A DNA stretch of 64,000 bases from [Actinomadura] parvosata subsp. kistnae. Lineage in GTDB: Bacteria > Actinomycetota > Actinomycetes > Streptosporangiales > Streptosporangiaceae. Below, piece after piece: positions 34,814-44,486 of the stretch. How positions within the stretch are numbered: position 1 is the first letter of the stretch; each line of letters starts with the position of its first letter. The translations under genes and the position numbers were made by a program. The notes below the pieces were generated by a model. That model was not told where the DNA came from and did not search any database. It saw only the letters and a program-made list of their open reading frames with translations. The stretch is from NCBI RefSeq assembly GCF_900323885.1, contig NZ_OOHJ01000018.1, positions 4,017,001 to 4,081,000 on the forward strand, given 5' to 3'.

Positions 34814-35878
34814 GTGCGGATCGCGATCGTCGGCCCGACGTATCCGTACAAGGGCGGCGGGGCGCAGCACACGACCGAGCTGGCGCACCGGCTGGCGGCG
34901 CTCGGCCACGACGTGGTGATCGAGTCGTGGCGGGCCCAGTACCCGTCGTTCCTCTACCCCGGTCAGCAGACGATCTCCGCGCCCGAGGGCACGCCCTACC
35001 CCAGAACGGTGCGGCGGCTCGACTGGCGGCGGCCGGACGGGTGGGTGGCGGCCGGGCGGCGGCTGCGGTCGGCCGACCTGGTGGTGCTCGCGGTGCTGAG
35101 CCCGGTGCAGGTCCCCGCCTACCTGGGCATCCTGTACGGGATCGGGCGGAAGACGCGCACCGTCGCGCTGTGCCACAACGTGCTGCCGCACGAGCGCAAG
35201 CCCTACGACGAGCCGCTGATGAAGGCGCTGCTCAAGCGGGTGGACGGCGTGCTCGCCCACTCCGAGCCGCAGGCCGCGCTGGCCAGGGGGCTCACGGCCA
35301 AGCCGGTCAGCGTTGCCGGGCTGCCGCCGCACCTGCCCTCGACCTCCGGCGAGAAGCCCGCCGAGGTGGTGCACCGCCGGCTGCTGTTCTTCGGCATCGT
35401 GCGCCCGTACAAGGGCCTGGACCTGCTGCTGCGCGCGTTGCCCGAGGGCATCGCGCTGACGGTGGCCGGCGAGTTCTGGGGCGGGCTCGACGAGACGAAG
35501 GCGCTGATCGCCGAGCTGGGCCTCGGCGACCGGGTGGAGCTGCGGCCCGGGTACGTCGCGGCCGAGGACGTGCCGAAGCTGTTCGCCGCGGCCGACGCGC
35601 TCGTGCTGCCCTACCGCCACGCCACGGCCAGCCAGAACGTGTGGCTCGCGCACGAGCACGGCGTGCCCGTGATCGCCACCCGCGTCGGCGCGCTGGCCGA
35701 CCACGTCACCGACGGCGTCGACGGGCTGCTGGTCGAGCCGGGCGACGCCGGGGCGCTGCGGGCGGCGATCGAGCGGTTCTACGCCTCGGGCGAGCCGGAG
35801 AGGTTGCGGTCGGGGGTCAAGGCGGTCGATCCCGAGCCGTTCTGGTCGGCGTACGCGACGGCGCTGCTCGGCGCCTGA
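34814..35878 (+). CDS. GT4 glycosyltransferase
   Basis: A 354-residue GT-B enzyme. VRIAIVGPTYPYKGGGAQHT opens it; LLFFGIVRPYKGLDLLLRAL begins the C-domain; LPYRHATASQNVWLAHEHGV and PVIATRVGALADHVTDGVD are the sugar-nucleotide site. GTG 34814 has GGGGAGA 6 bp before; GTG 34808 would overlap the previous stop. The last 100 bp overlap the convergent flippase-like gene, an unusually long overlap for this window. Confidence 0.88.
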   Translation: MRIAIVGPTYPYKGGGAQHTTELAHRLAALGHDVVIESWRAQYPSFLYPGQQTISAPEGTPYPRTVRRLDWRRPDGWVAAGRRLRSADLVVLAVLSPVQVPAYLGILYGIGRKTRTVALCHNVLPHERKPYDEPLMKALLKRVDGVLAHSEPQAALARGLTAKPVSVAGLPPHLPSTSGEKPAEVVHRRLLFFGIVRPYKGLDLLLRALPEGIALTVAGEFWGGLDETKALIAELGLGDRVELRPGYVAAEDVPKLFAAADALVLPYRHATASQNVWLAHEHGVPVIATRVGALADHVTDGVDGLLVEPGDAGALRAAIERFYASGEPERLRSGVKAVDPEPFWSAYATALLGA

Positions 35879-36738
35879 CGGCCGAGCACGAACGCGATGC
35901 CCGCGGCCGCCGCGTCGGCCAGCGTGAACGCCAGCCGCGACACGATCGCCACGGCGAGCGCGGCGGGCGTGCCGACGATCGGGCCGAGCACGAGCACGAG
36001 CGCGCCCTCCCGGACGCCGACCCCGGCCGGCACGACCACGGTGAGGATGCCGGTGGCCCAGGCGAAGGCGTAGGCGCCGGTCGCGACCACGTACAGGCTG
36101 GGGTGGCCGGCGACGAGCCAGATGTGCACGCCGTACACGAGCCAGCCGAGCGCCGTCCACGCCACGGCGACCAGCACCGTGCGGCCGGGCAGCACGCTCT
36201 CCAGCGGCTCCCTGCGCGCGACGCGCAGCGCCAGGTTGAGGCCCCAGGTGAGCACCTTGGGGTGCAGGCACACGATGATCACCGGGACGAGCAGCACGAT
36301 GTACCAGGTCTGCCGGACCGCATCCAGCGTGCCCAGCGTGGCGGCGGCGATCGAGATCGCGACCCCGAGGTTGATCACCAGCCCCAGCGAGATCGTCGCG
36401 AACGTGCGCCGCGGCGGGCTGCCGTGGTCGCGCCCGAGCTCCATCATCGCCGCGTACGCCCACACCGCGCCCGGGATGTACTTGCCGAGCTGCCCCACGA
36501 ACATGATCCGCCCGGCGATCCGCACCGGCACCCGCGTGCCGAGCCCCGCCAGGATCTCCCGCCAGGCCAGCAGCATGCAGAACTGGCCGATCAGCACCGC
36601 CGCGAACGAGCCGAGCACCGCCCACGGCGACATCGCCGCCAGCGCGGTGGTGGTGTCGTGCCAGTTGGCGGCCAGCCCGTAACCCAGGAAGCCGAGCGCG
36701 ACCAGGGCCAGGACGATGCGCAGCAGGCGGCGGAGCAT
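35779..36738 (-). CDS. Flippase-like membrane protein (LPG synthase TM/UPF0104 family)
   Basis: A 319-residue protein with about eight membrane helices. The signature MFVGQLGKYIPGAVWAYAAM is shared with the paralogue at 37641. LTVVVPAGVGVREGALVLVL is the second family block. It has only the membrane part of MprF, without the aminoacyl-transfer domain. Members have been proposed to move lipids or lipid-linked glycans. The hydrophilic last 30 residues (QNGSGSTALTPDRNLSG) are coded inside the opposite GT4 gene. Confidence 0.82.
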   Translation of the reverse strand: MLRRLLRIVLALVALGFLGYGLAANWHDTTTALAAMSPWAVLGSFAAVLIGQFCMLLAWREILAGLGTRVPVRIAGRIMFVGQLGKYIPGAVWAYAAMMELGRDHGSPPRRTFATISLGLVINLGVAISIAAATLGTLDAVRQTWYIVLLVPVIIVCLHPKVLTWGLNLALRVARREPLESVLPGRTVLVAVAWTALGWLVYGVHIWLVAGHPSLYVVATGAYAFAWATGILTVVVPAGVGVREGALVLVLGPIVGTPAALAVAIVSRLAFTLADAAAAGIAFVLGRQAPSSAVAYADQNGSGSTALTPDRNLSGSPEA

Positions 36739-36816
36739 TGGCTCAGGTTACGCGTGCCCTCCCGGGTAAATCCAGAAGGCGTCGCGGGGGCCCGGAGGTC
36801 GGTACGGTGGGGAACC

Positions 36817-37644
36817 GTGGTGAAGCAACGGGTCGCGCAGCTCGAATACTCGGAGTTCCAGTCCGCCATGCTCGACGAGGCGAAGCGCAGGCGGAAGGCG
36901 GCGAAGATCATCGCGGTGCTGGAGCACTTCCACGGGCCGCTCGCCGGGCTGACCGTCGGCGACGTCGGCTGCTCGGCCGGGTTCATCGCCGACGAGCTCG
37001 CGCAGGCCGGGGCCAAGCACACGCTGGGCATCGACATCGACGTGCCGGGGCTGCGCAAGGCGGCCGACCGGTTCGGCGAGCGGGTGGCGTTCGTCTGCGG
37101 CGACGGCACGGCGCTGCCGTTCCCCGACGGCTCGATCGACGTGCTGGTGTTCAACCACATCTACGAGCACGTGGTCGACCCCGACGCGGTGGTGGCCGAG
37201 ATGCGCCGCGTGCTGTCCGACGACGGGGTGCTCTACCTGGGGCTGGGCAACCGGCTCGGGGTGATGGAGCCGCACTACAAGCTGCCGTTCCTGTCGTACC
37301 TGCCGCCGGCGCTGGCCGACCGCTACGTGCGCGCGTTCGGGCGGGCCGACCACTACTACGAGCGGTTCAGGACGCGGCGGGGGCTGCGCAGGATGTTGCG
37401 GGCCTTCCACGTGTGGGACTACACGCTTCCCGTGCTGGCCACGCCCACCAGGTTCGCGGGGGGCGAGCTGTTCCCCGGGGCGCTGGGGAAGGTGGTGCGC
37501 ACGGTGCTGTCGCGGATGCCGCGCGAGGTGCTGAGGCTGCTGCTGCCGGTCGTCCCGACGTACCTGTGGGTGGCCACCAAGACGCCGCGCCGGCCGGTGG
37601 GGCCGCGGCTGCCGCAGCCGCCCGAGCGGGTGCGCCCGTGGTGA
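36817..37644 (+). CDS. Class I SAM-dependent methyltransferase
   Basis: A 275-residue protein. LTVGDVGCSAGFIADELAQA is motif I, TLGIDIDVPGLRKAADRF motif II, FVCGDGTALPFPDGSIDVLV and FNHIYEHVVDPDAVVAEMRR motifs III-IV. The C-terminal 100 residues are hydrophobic and basic (FSYLPPALADRYV-like, RTVLSRMPREVLRLLLPVV), as in methyltransferases that act on lipid-linked sugars. GTG start with GGGGA upstream; it overlaps the flippase-like gene by 4 bp. Confidence 0.85.
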   Translation: MVKQRVAQLEYSEFQSAMLDEAKRRRKAAKIIAVLEHFHGPLAGLTVGDVGCSAGFIADELAQAGAKHTLGIDIDVPGLRKAADRFGERVAFVCGDGTALPFPDGSIDVLVFNHIYEHVVDPDAVVAEMRRVLSDDGVLYLGLGNRLGVMEPHYKLPFLSYLPPALADRYVRAFGRADHYYERFRTRRGLRRMLRAFHVWDYTLPVLATPTRFAGGELFPGALGKVVRTVLSRMPREVLRLLLPVVPTYLWVATKTPRRPVGPRLPQPPERVRPW

Positions 37645-38537
37645 AGGCGCCCGTGGAGCCGGTGCCGCGCCGTTCCCTGGCTCGCCGGTTGGTGAGGTAC
37701 GGCTTTCTGTCCGTCGCGCTCGGCTTCGGCGCCTGGGCGGTGGCCAGGGAGTGGGACGCGGTGGTGGCCGGGTTCGCCCGGCTGTCGTGGGGGGTGCTGG
37801 CCGGCTCGCTGGTCGCGGTGGTCGCCGCGCTGCTCGGGGCCATGCTGACCTGGCGCACCCTGCTGGCCGACCTGGGCTCGCCGCTGCCCGCGCGCCCGGC
37901 GGCCAAGGTGTTCTTCGTGGGCCAGCTCGGCAAGTACATCCCGGGCGCCGTCTGGCCGGTGCTGGCCCAGATGGAGATGGGCCGCGACCTCGGCGTGCCG
38001 CGCTCGCGCAGCGCGGCGGCGTTCTTCCTGATGATGCCGATCCAGCTCGCCACCGGCCTGCTGGTGACGCTGGTCACGCTGGGCTGGGACCGCTACGGCT
38101 GGCTGCTGCTGTTCGTCCCGCTGCTGCTCGTCCTGCTGGAGCCCAAGGTCATCAACGCGGTCATCGGCCAGGTCCTGCGCCGGCTCAAGCGCGAGCCGCT
38201 CGAACGCCCGCTGACCAGGCGCGGCATGCTGACCGCGCTCGGCTGGGCGCTGGCCGGCTGGATCGCCTACGGCATGCACCTGTACTTCGTCGCCCCGCAG
38301 GGCGGCCTGATCTTCGCCGTCGGGGCCTTCGCGCTGTCGTGGTGCCTGGGCATCCTGACGTTCGTGATCCCGGCGGGCGCGGGGGTCAGGGAGGCCGCCA
38401 TGGTGGCGGTGCTGGCGCCCCATCTCGACTCCGGTGCCGCCATCGCGGTGGCCCTTTCGTCCCGCATTGTCATCATTCTCGGGGATCTGATCTGTGCGGG
38501 CTTGGCCGGAATCGCGGCGCGTCGCGACTCCGTGTGA
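37641..38537 (+). CDS. Second flippase-like membrane protein (UPF0104 family)
   Basis: A 298-residue protein with about eight helices. KVFFVGQLGKYIPGAVWPVL and LTFVIPAGAGVREAAMVAVL match the paralogue at 35779 almost word for word in the two signature blocks. GTG 37641 overlaps the methyltransferase stop (GTGA); the adjacent GTG 37638 is also possible. Two such genes back to back around a methyltransferase suggest gene duplication and two related lipid-linked substrates. Confidence 0.84.
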   Translation: MKAPVEPVPRRSLARRLVRYGFLSVALGFGAWAVAREWDAVVAGFARLSWGVLAGSLVAVVAALLGAMLTWRTLLADLGSPLPARPAAKVFFVGQLGKYIPGAVWPVLAQMEMGRDLGVPRSRSAAAFFLMMPIQLATGLLVTLVTLGWDRYGWLLLFVPLLLVLLEPKVINAVIGQVLRRLKREPLERPLTRRGMLTALGWALAGWIAYGMHLYFVAPQGGLIFAVGAFALSWCLGILTFVIPAGAGVREAAMVAVLAPHLDSGAAIAVALSSRIVIILGDLICAGLAGIAARRDSV

Positions 38538-38631
38538 TTTGGCCCACGATTTAGGGGAGGCTGGTCATAAGCTGAACTTCAGAGGGGGACGCCCGGTCCC
38601 ACGTTGATCTTGAGGGGAGAAGATCTTCGTA

Positions 38632-39747
38632 ATGCCTCGAGTGCTCGTCGATGCGGCGGCGGTCCCCGCAGACCGCGGCGCGTTGATCAGATATGTGGAC
38701 GGGCTCGTGGCCGCGCTCGATCGGGCCGGTGCGGAGCTGTCAGTGGTCTGCCAGCGCGCCGAAGCCGAGAGATACCGGCGCCTCGCGCCGTCGGCCCAGA
38801 TCCTTCCAGGGCCCGTCGGCATCACCAACAGAGCCGCCAGGCTGGCGTGGGAGCAGACAGGGCTCCCGCTGCTCGCCCGCCAGGCCGGCGCCGACGTCAT
38901 CCACGCCCCCTACTACTCCATCCCGCTCAGCTCGGGCGTGCCGACCGTCGTGACCGTGCACGACGCCACCTGGTTCACCGAGCCCGACCAGCACAGCCCG
39001 CGCGCCGCGTTCTTCCGCTCGGCCACCCGCACCGCCGTACGCCACGCCAAGCGCGTGATCGTGCCGTCCAAGGCGACGCGAGACGAGCTGGTCCGCGTGC
39101 TGTCCGCCGACCCCACCCGCATCGACGTCGCCTACCACGGCGTCGACCTGGCGCAGTTCCACCCGCCGAGCGAGGAGGAGATCCGCCGCGCCGCCATGCG
39201 CTGCGGGCTGCACGGCCAGCCGTACGTCGCCTTCCTGGGCGCGCTCGACCCGCGCAAGAACGTCCCCAACCTCATCCGCGGCTTCGCCGCCGCCGTGAAG
39301 CGGCTCGACAAGCCGCCGGCGCTGGTGCTCGGCGGCGGCGTGCACGAGGACGACGTGGACGCCGCCTGCCGCGAGGTCGAGGCCACCGTGCGGGTCATCA
39401 GGCCCGGCTACCTGCGCGCGCCCGACCTGCCCGGGTTCCTGGGCGGGGCGCTGGTGGTGGCCTTCCCCTCGCGCGGCGAGGGGTTCGGGCTGCCGGTGCT
39501 GGAGGCCATGGCCTGCGGCGCCCCGGTGCTGACCACCCACCGCACCTCGCTGCCCGAGGTGGGCGGCGACGCCGTGGCCTACACTGAGCCGGACGCCGAC
39601 AGCATCGCCGCCGAGCTGGGGCGGCTGCTGGCCTCGGCCGAGCGCAGGAAGCAGCTTCAGGAAGCCGGGCTGGCCAGAGCTCGCGAGTTCACATGGGACG
39701 CCTCCGCGGAGGCGCATCTCAGCTCCTATCAACGCGCAATCGAATAG
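38632..39747 (+). CDS. GT4 glycosyltransferase (mannosyltransferase-like)
   Basis: A 371-residue GT-B enzyme. DVIHAPYYSIPLSSGVPTVV and TVHDATWFTEPDQHSP are N-domain landmarks; RIDVAYHGVDLAQFHPPSEE the linker; YVAFLGALDPRKNVPNLIRG the C-domain start; AFPSRGEGFGLPVLEAMACG carries the EGFGLPxxEAM donor-sugar motif, followed by TTHRTSLPEVGGDAVAY. The next gene makes GDP-mannose, so mannose is the likely sugar. GGGGAGAAG lies 10 bp before the ATG. Confidence 0.9.
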   Translation: MPRVLVDAAAVPADRGALIRYVDGLVAALDRAGAELSVVCQRAEAERYRRLAPSAQILPGPVGITNRAARLAWEQTGLPLLARQAGADVIHAPYYSIPLSSGVPTVVTVHDATWFTEPDQHSPRAAFFRSATRTAVRHAKRVIVPSKATRDELVRVLSADPTRIDVAYHGVDLAQFHPPSEEEIRRAAMRCGLHGQPYVAFLGALDPRKNVPNLIRGFAAAVKRLDKPPALVLGGGVHEDDVDAACREVEATVRVIRPGYLRAPDLPGFLGGALVVAFPSRGEGFGLPVLEAMACGAPVLTTHRTSLPEVGGDAVAYTEPDADSIAAELGRLLASAERRKQLQEAGLARAREFTWDASAEAHLSSYQRAIE

Positions 39748-39767
39748 TTCGGTAACCTCACGGAGTG

Positions 39768-40859
39768 ATGGAGAGCTCTTTGCCAGACCTCGAGGCGATC
39801 CTCCTGGTCGGGGGGCAGGGCACGCGCCTGCGTCCGCTGACACTGGGCACGCCCAAGCCGCTGCTGCAGACCGCCGGGGTGCCGTTCCTGGCCCACCAGC
39901 TGGCGCGCGCCCGTTCTTTCGGGGTGCGCCGGATCGTGTTCGCCACCTCCTACAAGGCGGCCATGTTCGAGCCTGCCTTCGGTGACGGGGCCGCGTTCGG
40001 GCTCTCGCTCGAGTACATGACGGAGGAGACGCCGCTGGGCACCGGCGGCGCGATCCGCAACGCCGCCGAGGCGCTGTCGGCCGGGCCCGACGACCCCGTC
40101 CTGATACTCAACGGCGACATCCTCTCCGGTCACGACATAGGCGAGCAGGTGCGCCTGCACCGCGACCGGCGGGCCGCTGTAACGCTCCATTTGACGGAGG
40201 TCGAGGATCCCTCCCGGTTCGGCTGCGTGCCGACCGACGAGGCGGGGCGGGTGACGGCGTTCCTGGAGAAGACCCCCAACCCGGTGACGAACCGGATCAA
40301 CGCCGGCTGCTACGTCTTCACCCGGTCCGTGATCGACTCGATCCCGCGCGACGAGGTCGTCTCGGTCGAGCGCGAGACGTTCCCCGGGCTGATCGAGTCC
40401 GGCGAGCTCGTGCTGGGCTACGCCGACCGCACCTACTGGCTCGACGTCGGCACGCCCACCGCCTACGTGCAGGGCTCGCGCGACCTGGTGCTCGGCCGCC
40501 TGGCCTCGCCCGCGCTGCCCGGGCCCACGGGCGAGTTCCTGCGGCTCGAAGGGGCCGTGATCTCGCCCGAGGCGAAGGTCCAGGGCGGCACGGCCGTCGG
40601 CGCGCGGGCCGTCGTCGAGGCGGGCGCCACCGTGGTGGGCTCCGTGCTGAGCGACGACTGCGTCGTGGAGACCGGCGCCGTGGTGACCGACTCCGTGGTC
40701 GGCCAGGGGGCGCGGGTCTGCGCCGGCACGGTGGTGCGCGACGCGGTCATCGGCGACGGCGCCATCGTGGGGCCGGGCAACGAGCTGCAGAACGGCGTGC
40801 GCATCTGGCCGGGCATCGAGCTGCCCGAGCGCGCGCTGCGCTACTCCAGCGACGTCTGA
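39768..40859 (+). CDS. Mannose-1-phosphate guanylyltransferase-like (GDP-mannose synthesis)
   Basis: A 363-residue protein. AILLVGGQGTRLRPLTLGTP with KPLL is the nucleotide loop, TEETPLGTGGAIRNAAEAL and VLILNGDILSGHD the sugar-phosphate and metal sites. Residues about 255-345 form left-handed beta-helix repeats (GAVISPEAKVQGGTAVGARA, GSVLSDDCVVETGAV, VVRDAVIGDGAIVGPG). It fits the Rv3264c-type enzyme that makes GDP-mannose from mannose 1-phosphate; its partner manB is at 62343. GTG 39765 directly precedes the chosen ATG. Confidence 0.88.
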   Translation: MESSLPDLEAILLVGGQGTRLRPLTLGTPKPLLQTAGVPFLAHQLARARSFGVRRIVFATSYKAAMFEPAFGDGAAFGLSLEYMTEETPLGTGGAIRNAAEALSAGPDDPVLILNGDILSGHDIGEQVRLHRDRRAAVTLHLTEVEDPSRFGCVPTDEAGRVTAFLEKTPNPVTNRINAGCYVFTRSVIDSIPRDEVVSVERETFPGLIESGELVLGYADRTYWLDVGTPTAYVQGSRDLVLGRLASPALPGPTGEFLRLEGAVISPEAKVQGGTAVGARAVVEAGATVVGSVLSDDCVVETGAVVTDSVVGQGARVCAGTVVRDAVIGDGAIVGPGNELQNGVRIWPGIELPERALRYSSDV

Positions 40860-40908
40860 CCGCCTGACGTCCCGCTCACCCGCGCGGCGGGGGCAGACTG
40901 GACGCGTG

Positions 40909-41804
40909 ATGGAGCGCAGGTGGGTGCCCGGCGGGCCGCTCGACGTGGGGCTGGCCCTGCAGCCGCACAAGCGCGGCGGCGGCGACCCCACCTGGCGGCG
41001 CACCCCCGACGGAGCCGTGTGGCGCACCTCCCGATCCCCCGACGGCCCCTGCACGCTCAGGGTCAGCGTCAAGGCGGGCACCGTGCACGGGCAGGCGTGG
41101 GGCCGGGCGCCGGATGGGCGCTGGAGACGCTGCCCGCGCTGCTCGGCGCCGACGACGACCTGTCCGGGTTCACGGTCAGGCACGAGGTGCTGGCCGAGGC
41201 CGCCAGGCGGCATCCTGGCGCCCTGCGCATCGGGCGTACGGGGCGGGTGATGGAGGCCCTCGTACCGGCCGTGCTGGAGCAGAAGGTGGTCGGGCAGGAG
41301 GCGTGGCGGGCCTGGCGGTGGCTGCTCGGCCGCTACGGCGAGCCCGCGCCGGGGCCCGCGCCCGAGGGCATGCGGGTGGTGCCCGAGCCCGAGGTGTGGC
41401 GGCAGATCCCGTCCTGGCACTGGCACCGGTCGGGGGCCGAGGCGGTGCGCGCCCGGACGATCGCCACCGCCGCCTGGCACGCCGCCAAGCTGGAGGCCGC
41501 CGCCACCACGCAGGAGCTCGACCGGCTGCTGCGCGCGCTGCCCGGGATCGGCGTGTGGACGTCGGCGGAGGTGCGCCAGCGGGCGTTCGGCGACCCCGAC
41601 GCGGTCAGCGTCGGCGACTTCCACCTGGCCAAGCTGGTCGGCTACGCGCTGACGGGGGAGAAGACCGACGATCCCGGGATGCTGCGGCTGCTGGAGCCGT
41701 ACGCGGGGCACCGGCACCGGGCCACGGTGCTGGTGTGGCTCAGCGGCCTGCGCCCGCCGGCCAGGGGGCCCAGGATGTCCGTACGCGACTATCGGTCGTT
41801 CTGA
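40909..41804 (+). pseudogene. HhH-GPD DNA-3-methyladenine glycosylase family, interrupted by a frameshift
   Basis: The N-terminal frame (MERRWVPGGPLDVGLALQPH, GDPTWRRTPDGAVWRTSRSP, KAGTVHGQAW) loses sense at about 41,100, and the rest follows in another frame: GPGAGWALETLPALLGADDD, VLEQKVVGQEAWRAWRWLLG, then LRALPGIGVWTSAEVRQRAF, the helix-hairpin-helix, and GDPDAVSVGDFHLAKLVGYA, which holds the catalytic Asp. One G added to GGGG (41099-41102) restores the whole. The intact enzyme of about 298 residues would remove alkylated bases in repair. Confidence 0.8.
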
Positions 41805-41855
41805 TCGCGGGCCCTGGGTGCGTACGCTGAACTCAGCCCGTCGTACTGTGCCTCT

Positions 41856-44402
41856 ATGAGTTCTGACTCCGCGCTCCGCCGCGCCCTCGCCCGTGCCAGG
41901 GACGGCAAGACGCTCGACGTGACCGAGGCGACCGTGCTCCTGCACGCCAGGGACGGGCACCTCGACACGCTCCTCGACCACGCCTCCCGCGTGCGCGACG
42001 CCGGTCTGCGGGCCGCCGGGCGCGAGGGGATCATCACCTACAGCAGGAAAGTGTTCATCCCGTTGACCCGGCTGTGCCGGGACCGGTGTGGTTATTGCAC
42101 GTTCGCGACGGCGCCGCACAAGCTGCCCGCGCCGTTCCTGAGCCCCGACGAGGTGCTGGAGATCGCCCGGCAGGGGGCGGCCATGGGGTGCAAGGAGGCG
42201 CTGTTCACGCTGGGGGACCGGCCGGAGGACCGCTGGCACCAGGCCAGGGAGTGGCTGGACGCGCACGGCTATGACGACACGTTGTCCTACGTGCGGGCGA
42301 TGGCGATCAGGGTGCTGGAGGAGACCGGGTTGCTGCCGCACCTCAACCCGGGGGTGCTGAGCTGGCGGGACTTCCAGCGGCTCAAGCCCGTCGCGCCGTC
42401 CATGGGGATGATGCTGGAGACGACGTCGCGGCGGCTGTTCGAGGAGAAGGGGCAGCCGCACTACGGCTCGCCCGACAAGGACCCGGCCGTGCGGCTGCGC
42501 GTGCTGGAGGACGCCGGCCGCACGAACGTGCCGTTCACCACGGGCATCCTCATCGGCATCGGCGAGACCGTCGAGGACCGCGCCGAGTCGATCTTCGCCA
42601 TCCGCAAGGTGGCCAGGGAGTACGGCGGCATCCAGGAAGTCATCGTGCAGAACTTCCGCGCCAAGCCCGACACCGCCATGCGCGGCCTGCCGGACGCCGA
42701 CCTCCAGGAGCTGGCCGCCACGATCGCGGTGGCCCGCCTGGTGCTCGGCCCCCGCGTCCGCCTCCAGGCGCCGCCCAACCTGGTGGACTCCGAGTACGAG
42801 CTGATGATCAGGGCCGGCATCGACGACTGGGGCGGCGTGTCGCCGCTCACCCCCGACCACGTCAACCCCGAGCGGCCGTGGCCGCAGATCGACGACCTGG
42901 CCGCCCGTACCGGCGAGGCCGGGTTCCGGCTCAGGGAGCGGCTGACGATCTACCCCGAGTACGTGCTGGCCGGGGAGCCCTGGCTCGACCCGCGCCTGAT
43001 CGCGCACGTCTCCGCCCTGGCCGACCCGGAGACGGGCCTGGCCCGCGAGGACGCCGTGCTAGAGGGCCGGCCCTGGCAGGAGCCCGACGGCGGTTTCGCC
43101 GCGTCCGGGCGGGTGGACCTGCACGTCGAGGTCGACACCACGGGCCGCACGAACGACCGGCGCGACGACTTCGACCACGTCTACGGCGACTGGGACGCCC
43201 TGCGCGAGCGCCTCGGCACCGTCGCCGCCACCACCCCCAGCGACGTGCGCCAGGCGCTCAGGCGGGCCGAGGCCGATCCGGCCGGCCTGACGGACGCCGA
43301 GGCCGTCGCCCTGCTCGGGGCCGAGGGGGAGGCGCTGGACGAGCTGGCCGCGATCGCCGACGCGCTGCGCAAGGAAGCCGTGGGCGACGACGTCACCTAC
43401 GTGGTCAACCGGAACATCAACTTCACCAACGTCTGCTACACCGGCTGCCGCTTCTGCGCCTTCGCCCAGCGCAGGACGGACGCCGACGCGTACACGCTGA
43501 GCGTCGAGCAGGTCGCCGACCGGGCCGAGGAGGCGTGGGCGGCCGGCGCGACCGAGGTGTGCATGCAGGGCGGCATCCACCCCGACCTGCCCGGCACCGC
43601 CTACTTCGACATCGCCAGGGCGGTGAAGGCACGCACGCCGGGCATGCACGTGCACGCGTTCTCCCCGATGGAGGTCATCAACGGCGCCTCCCGGACGAAC
43701 CTGTCGATCCGCGACTGGCTGGAGGCCGCCAAGGAGGCGGGCGTGGACTCGCTGCCGGGCACGGCGGCCGAGATCCTCGACGACGACGTGCGCTGGGTGC
43801 TGACCAAGGGCAAGCTGCCGGCCAAGGAGTGGATCGAGGTGATCACCACGGCGCACCGGGTCGGCATCCCCACCACCTCGACCATGATGTACGGGCACGT
43901 GGACAACCACCTGCACTGGGTCAGGCACATCAAGCTGATCAGGGGGCTGCAGGAGGAGACCGGGGGTTTCTCCGAGTTCGTGCTGCTGCCTTTCGTGCAC
44001 ACCAGCGCCCCGATCTACCTGGCGGGCGTGGCCAGGCCGGGCCCGACCGCGCAGGAGAACCGCGCGGTGCACGCCCTGGCCCGGATCCTGCTGCACGGCG
44101 CCATCGGCAACATCCAGTGCTCGTGGGTCAAGCTCCAGGACGACCTGTGCCGCCAGGTGCTCCAGGGCGGGGTCAACGACCTCGGCGGCACGCTGATGGA
44201 GGAGACGATCAGCCGGATGGCCGGGTCGGAGAACGGCTCGTACAAGACGATCAGCGAGCTGCGCGCGATGGTCGAGGTCACCGGCAGGCCGGTCCGGCAG
44301 CGCACCACCGAGTACGGCGTGCCGTCCGAGGAGCGGCTGGCCGCCTCGGCGGCCAGTGACGGCGTCTGCCAGAGCGTCAGGAGGGTGTTGCCCCTCGCCT
44401 AG
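41856..44402 (+). CDS. fbiC: FO synthase, CofG-CofH fusion
   Basis: An 848-residue bifunctional radical-SAM protein that builds the deazaflavin FO from tyrosine and a ribityl-uracil. The CofG half (about 55-390) has its iron-sulfur site at Cys74, Cys78 and Cys81 (CRDRCGYC); the CofH half (about 490-840) has Cys527, Cys531 and Cys534 (CYTGCRFC). Other blocks are TFTLGDRPEDRWHQ-like ALFTLGDRPEDRW, APPNLVDSEYELMIRAGIDD and FVLLPFVHTSAPIYL. Length and both sites are complete. fbiA and fbiB lie 4-7 kb away on the other strand. Confidence 0.97.
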   Translation: MSSDSALRRALARARDGKTLDVTEATVLLHARDGHLDTLLDHASRVRDAGLRAAGREGIITYSRKVFIPLTRLCRDRCGYCTFATAPHKLPAPFLSPDEVLEIARQGAAMGCKEALFTLGDRPEDRWHQAREWLDAHGYDDTLSYVRAMAIRVLEETGLLPHLNPGVLSWRDFQRLKPVAPSMGMMLETTSRRLFEEKGQPHYGSPDKDPAVRLRVLEDAGRTNVPFTTGILIGIGETVEDRAESIFAIRKVAREYGGIQEVIVQNFRAKPDTAMRGLPDADLQELAATIAVARLVLGPRVRLQAPPNLVDSEYELMIRAGIDDWGGVSPLTPDHVNPERPWPQIDDLAARTGEAGFRLRERLTIYPEYVLAGEPWLDPRLIAHVSALADPETGLAREDAVLEGRPWQEPDGGFAASGRVDLHVEVDTTGRTNDRRDDFDHVYGDWDALRERLGTVAATTPSDVRQALRRAEADPAGLTDAEAVALLGAEGEALDELAAIADALRKEAVGDDVTYVVNRNINFTNVCYTGCRFCAFAQRRTDADAYTLSVEQVADRAEEAWAAGATEVCMQGGIHPDLPGTAYFDIARAVKARTPGMHVHAFSPMEVINGASRTNLSIRDWLEAAKEAGVDSLPGTAAEILDDDVRWVLTKGKLPAKEWIEVITTAHRVGIPTTSTMMYGHVDNHLHWVRHIKLIRGLQEETGGFSEFVLLPFVHTSAPIYLAGVARPGPTAQENRAVHALARILLHGAIGNIQCSWVKLQDDLCRQVLQGGVNDLGGTLMEETISRMAGSENGSYKTISELRAMVEVTGRPVRQRTTEYGVPSEERLAASAASDGVCQSVRRVLPLA

Positions 44403-44486
44403 TTGTAACGTGTTCTAACAAGGGCTTGCGCTCGCCCTGTGAGGCGCTGGGAGAATCATCACTCCCCCGGGAGAGAGGTCTTCACC

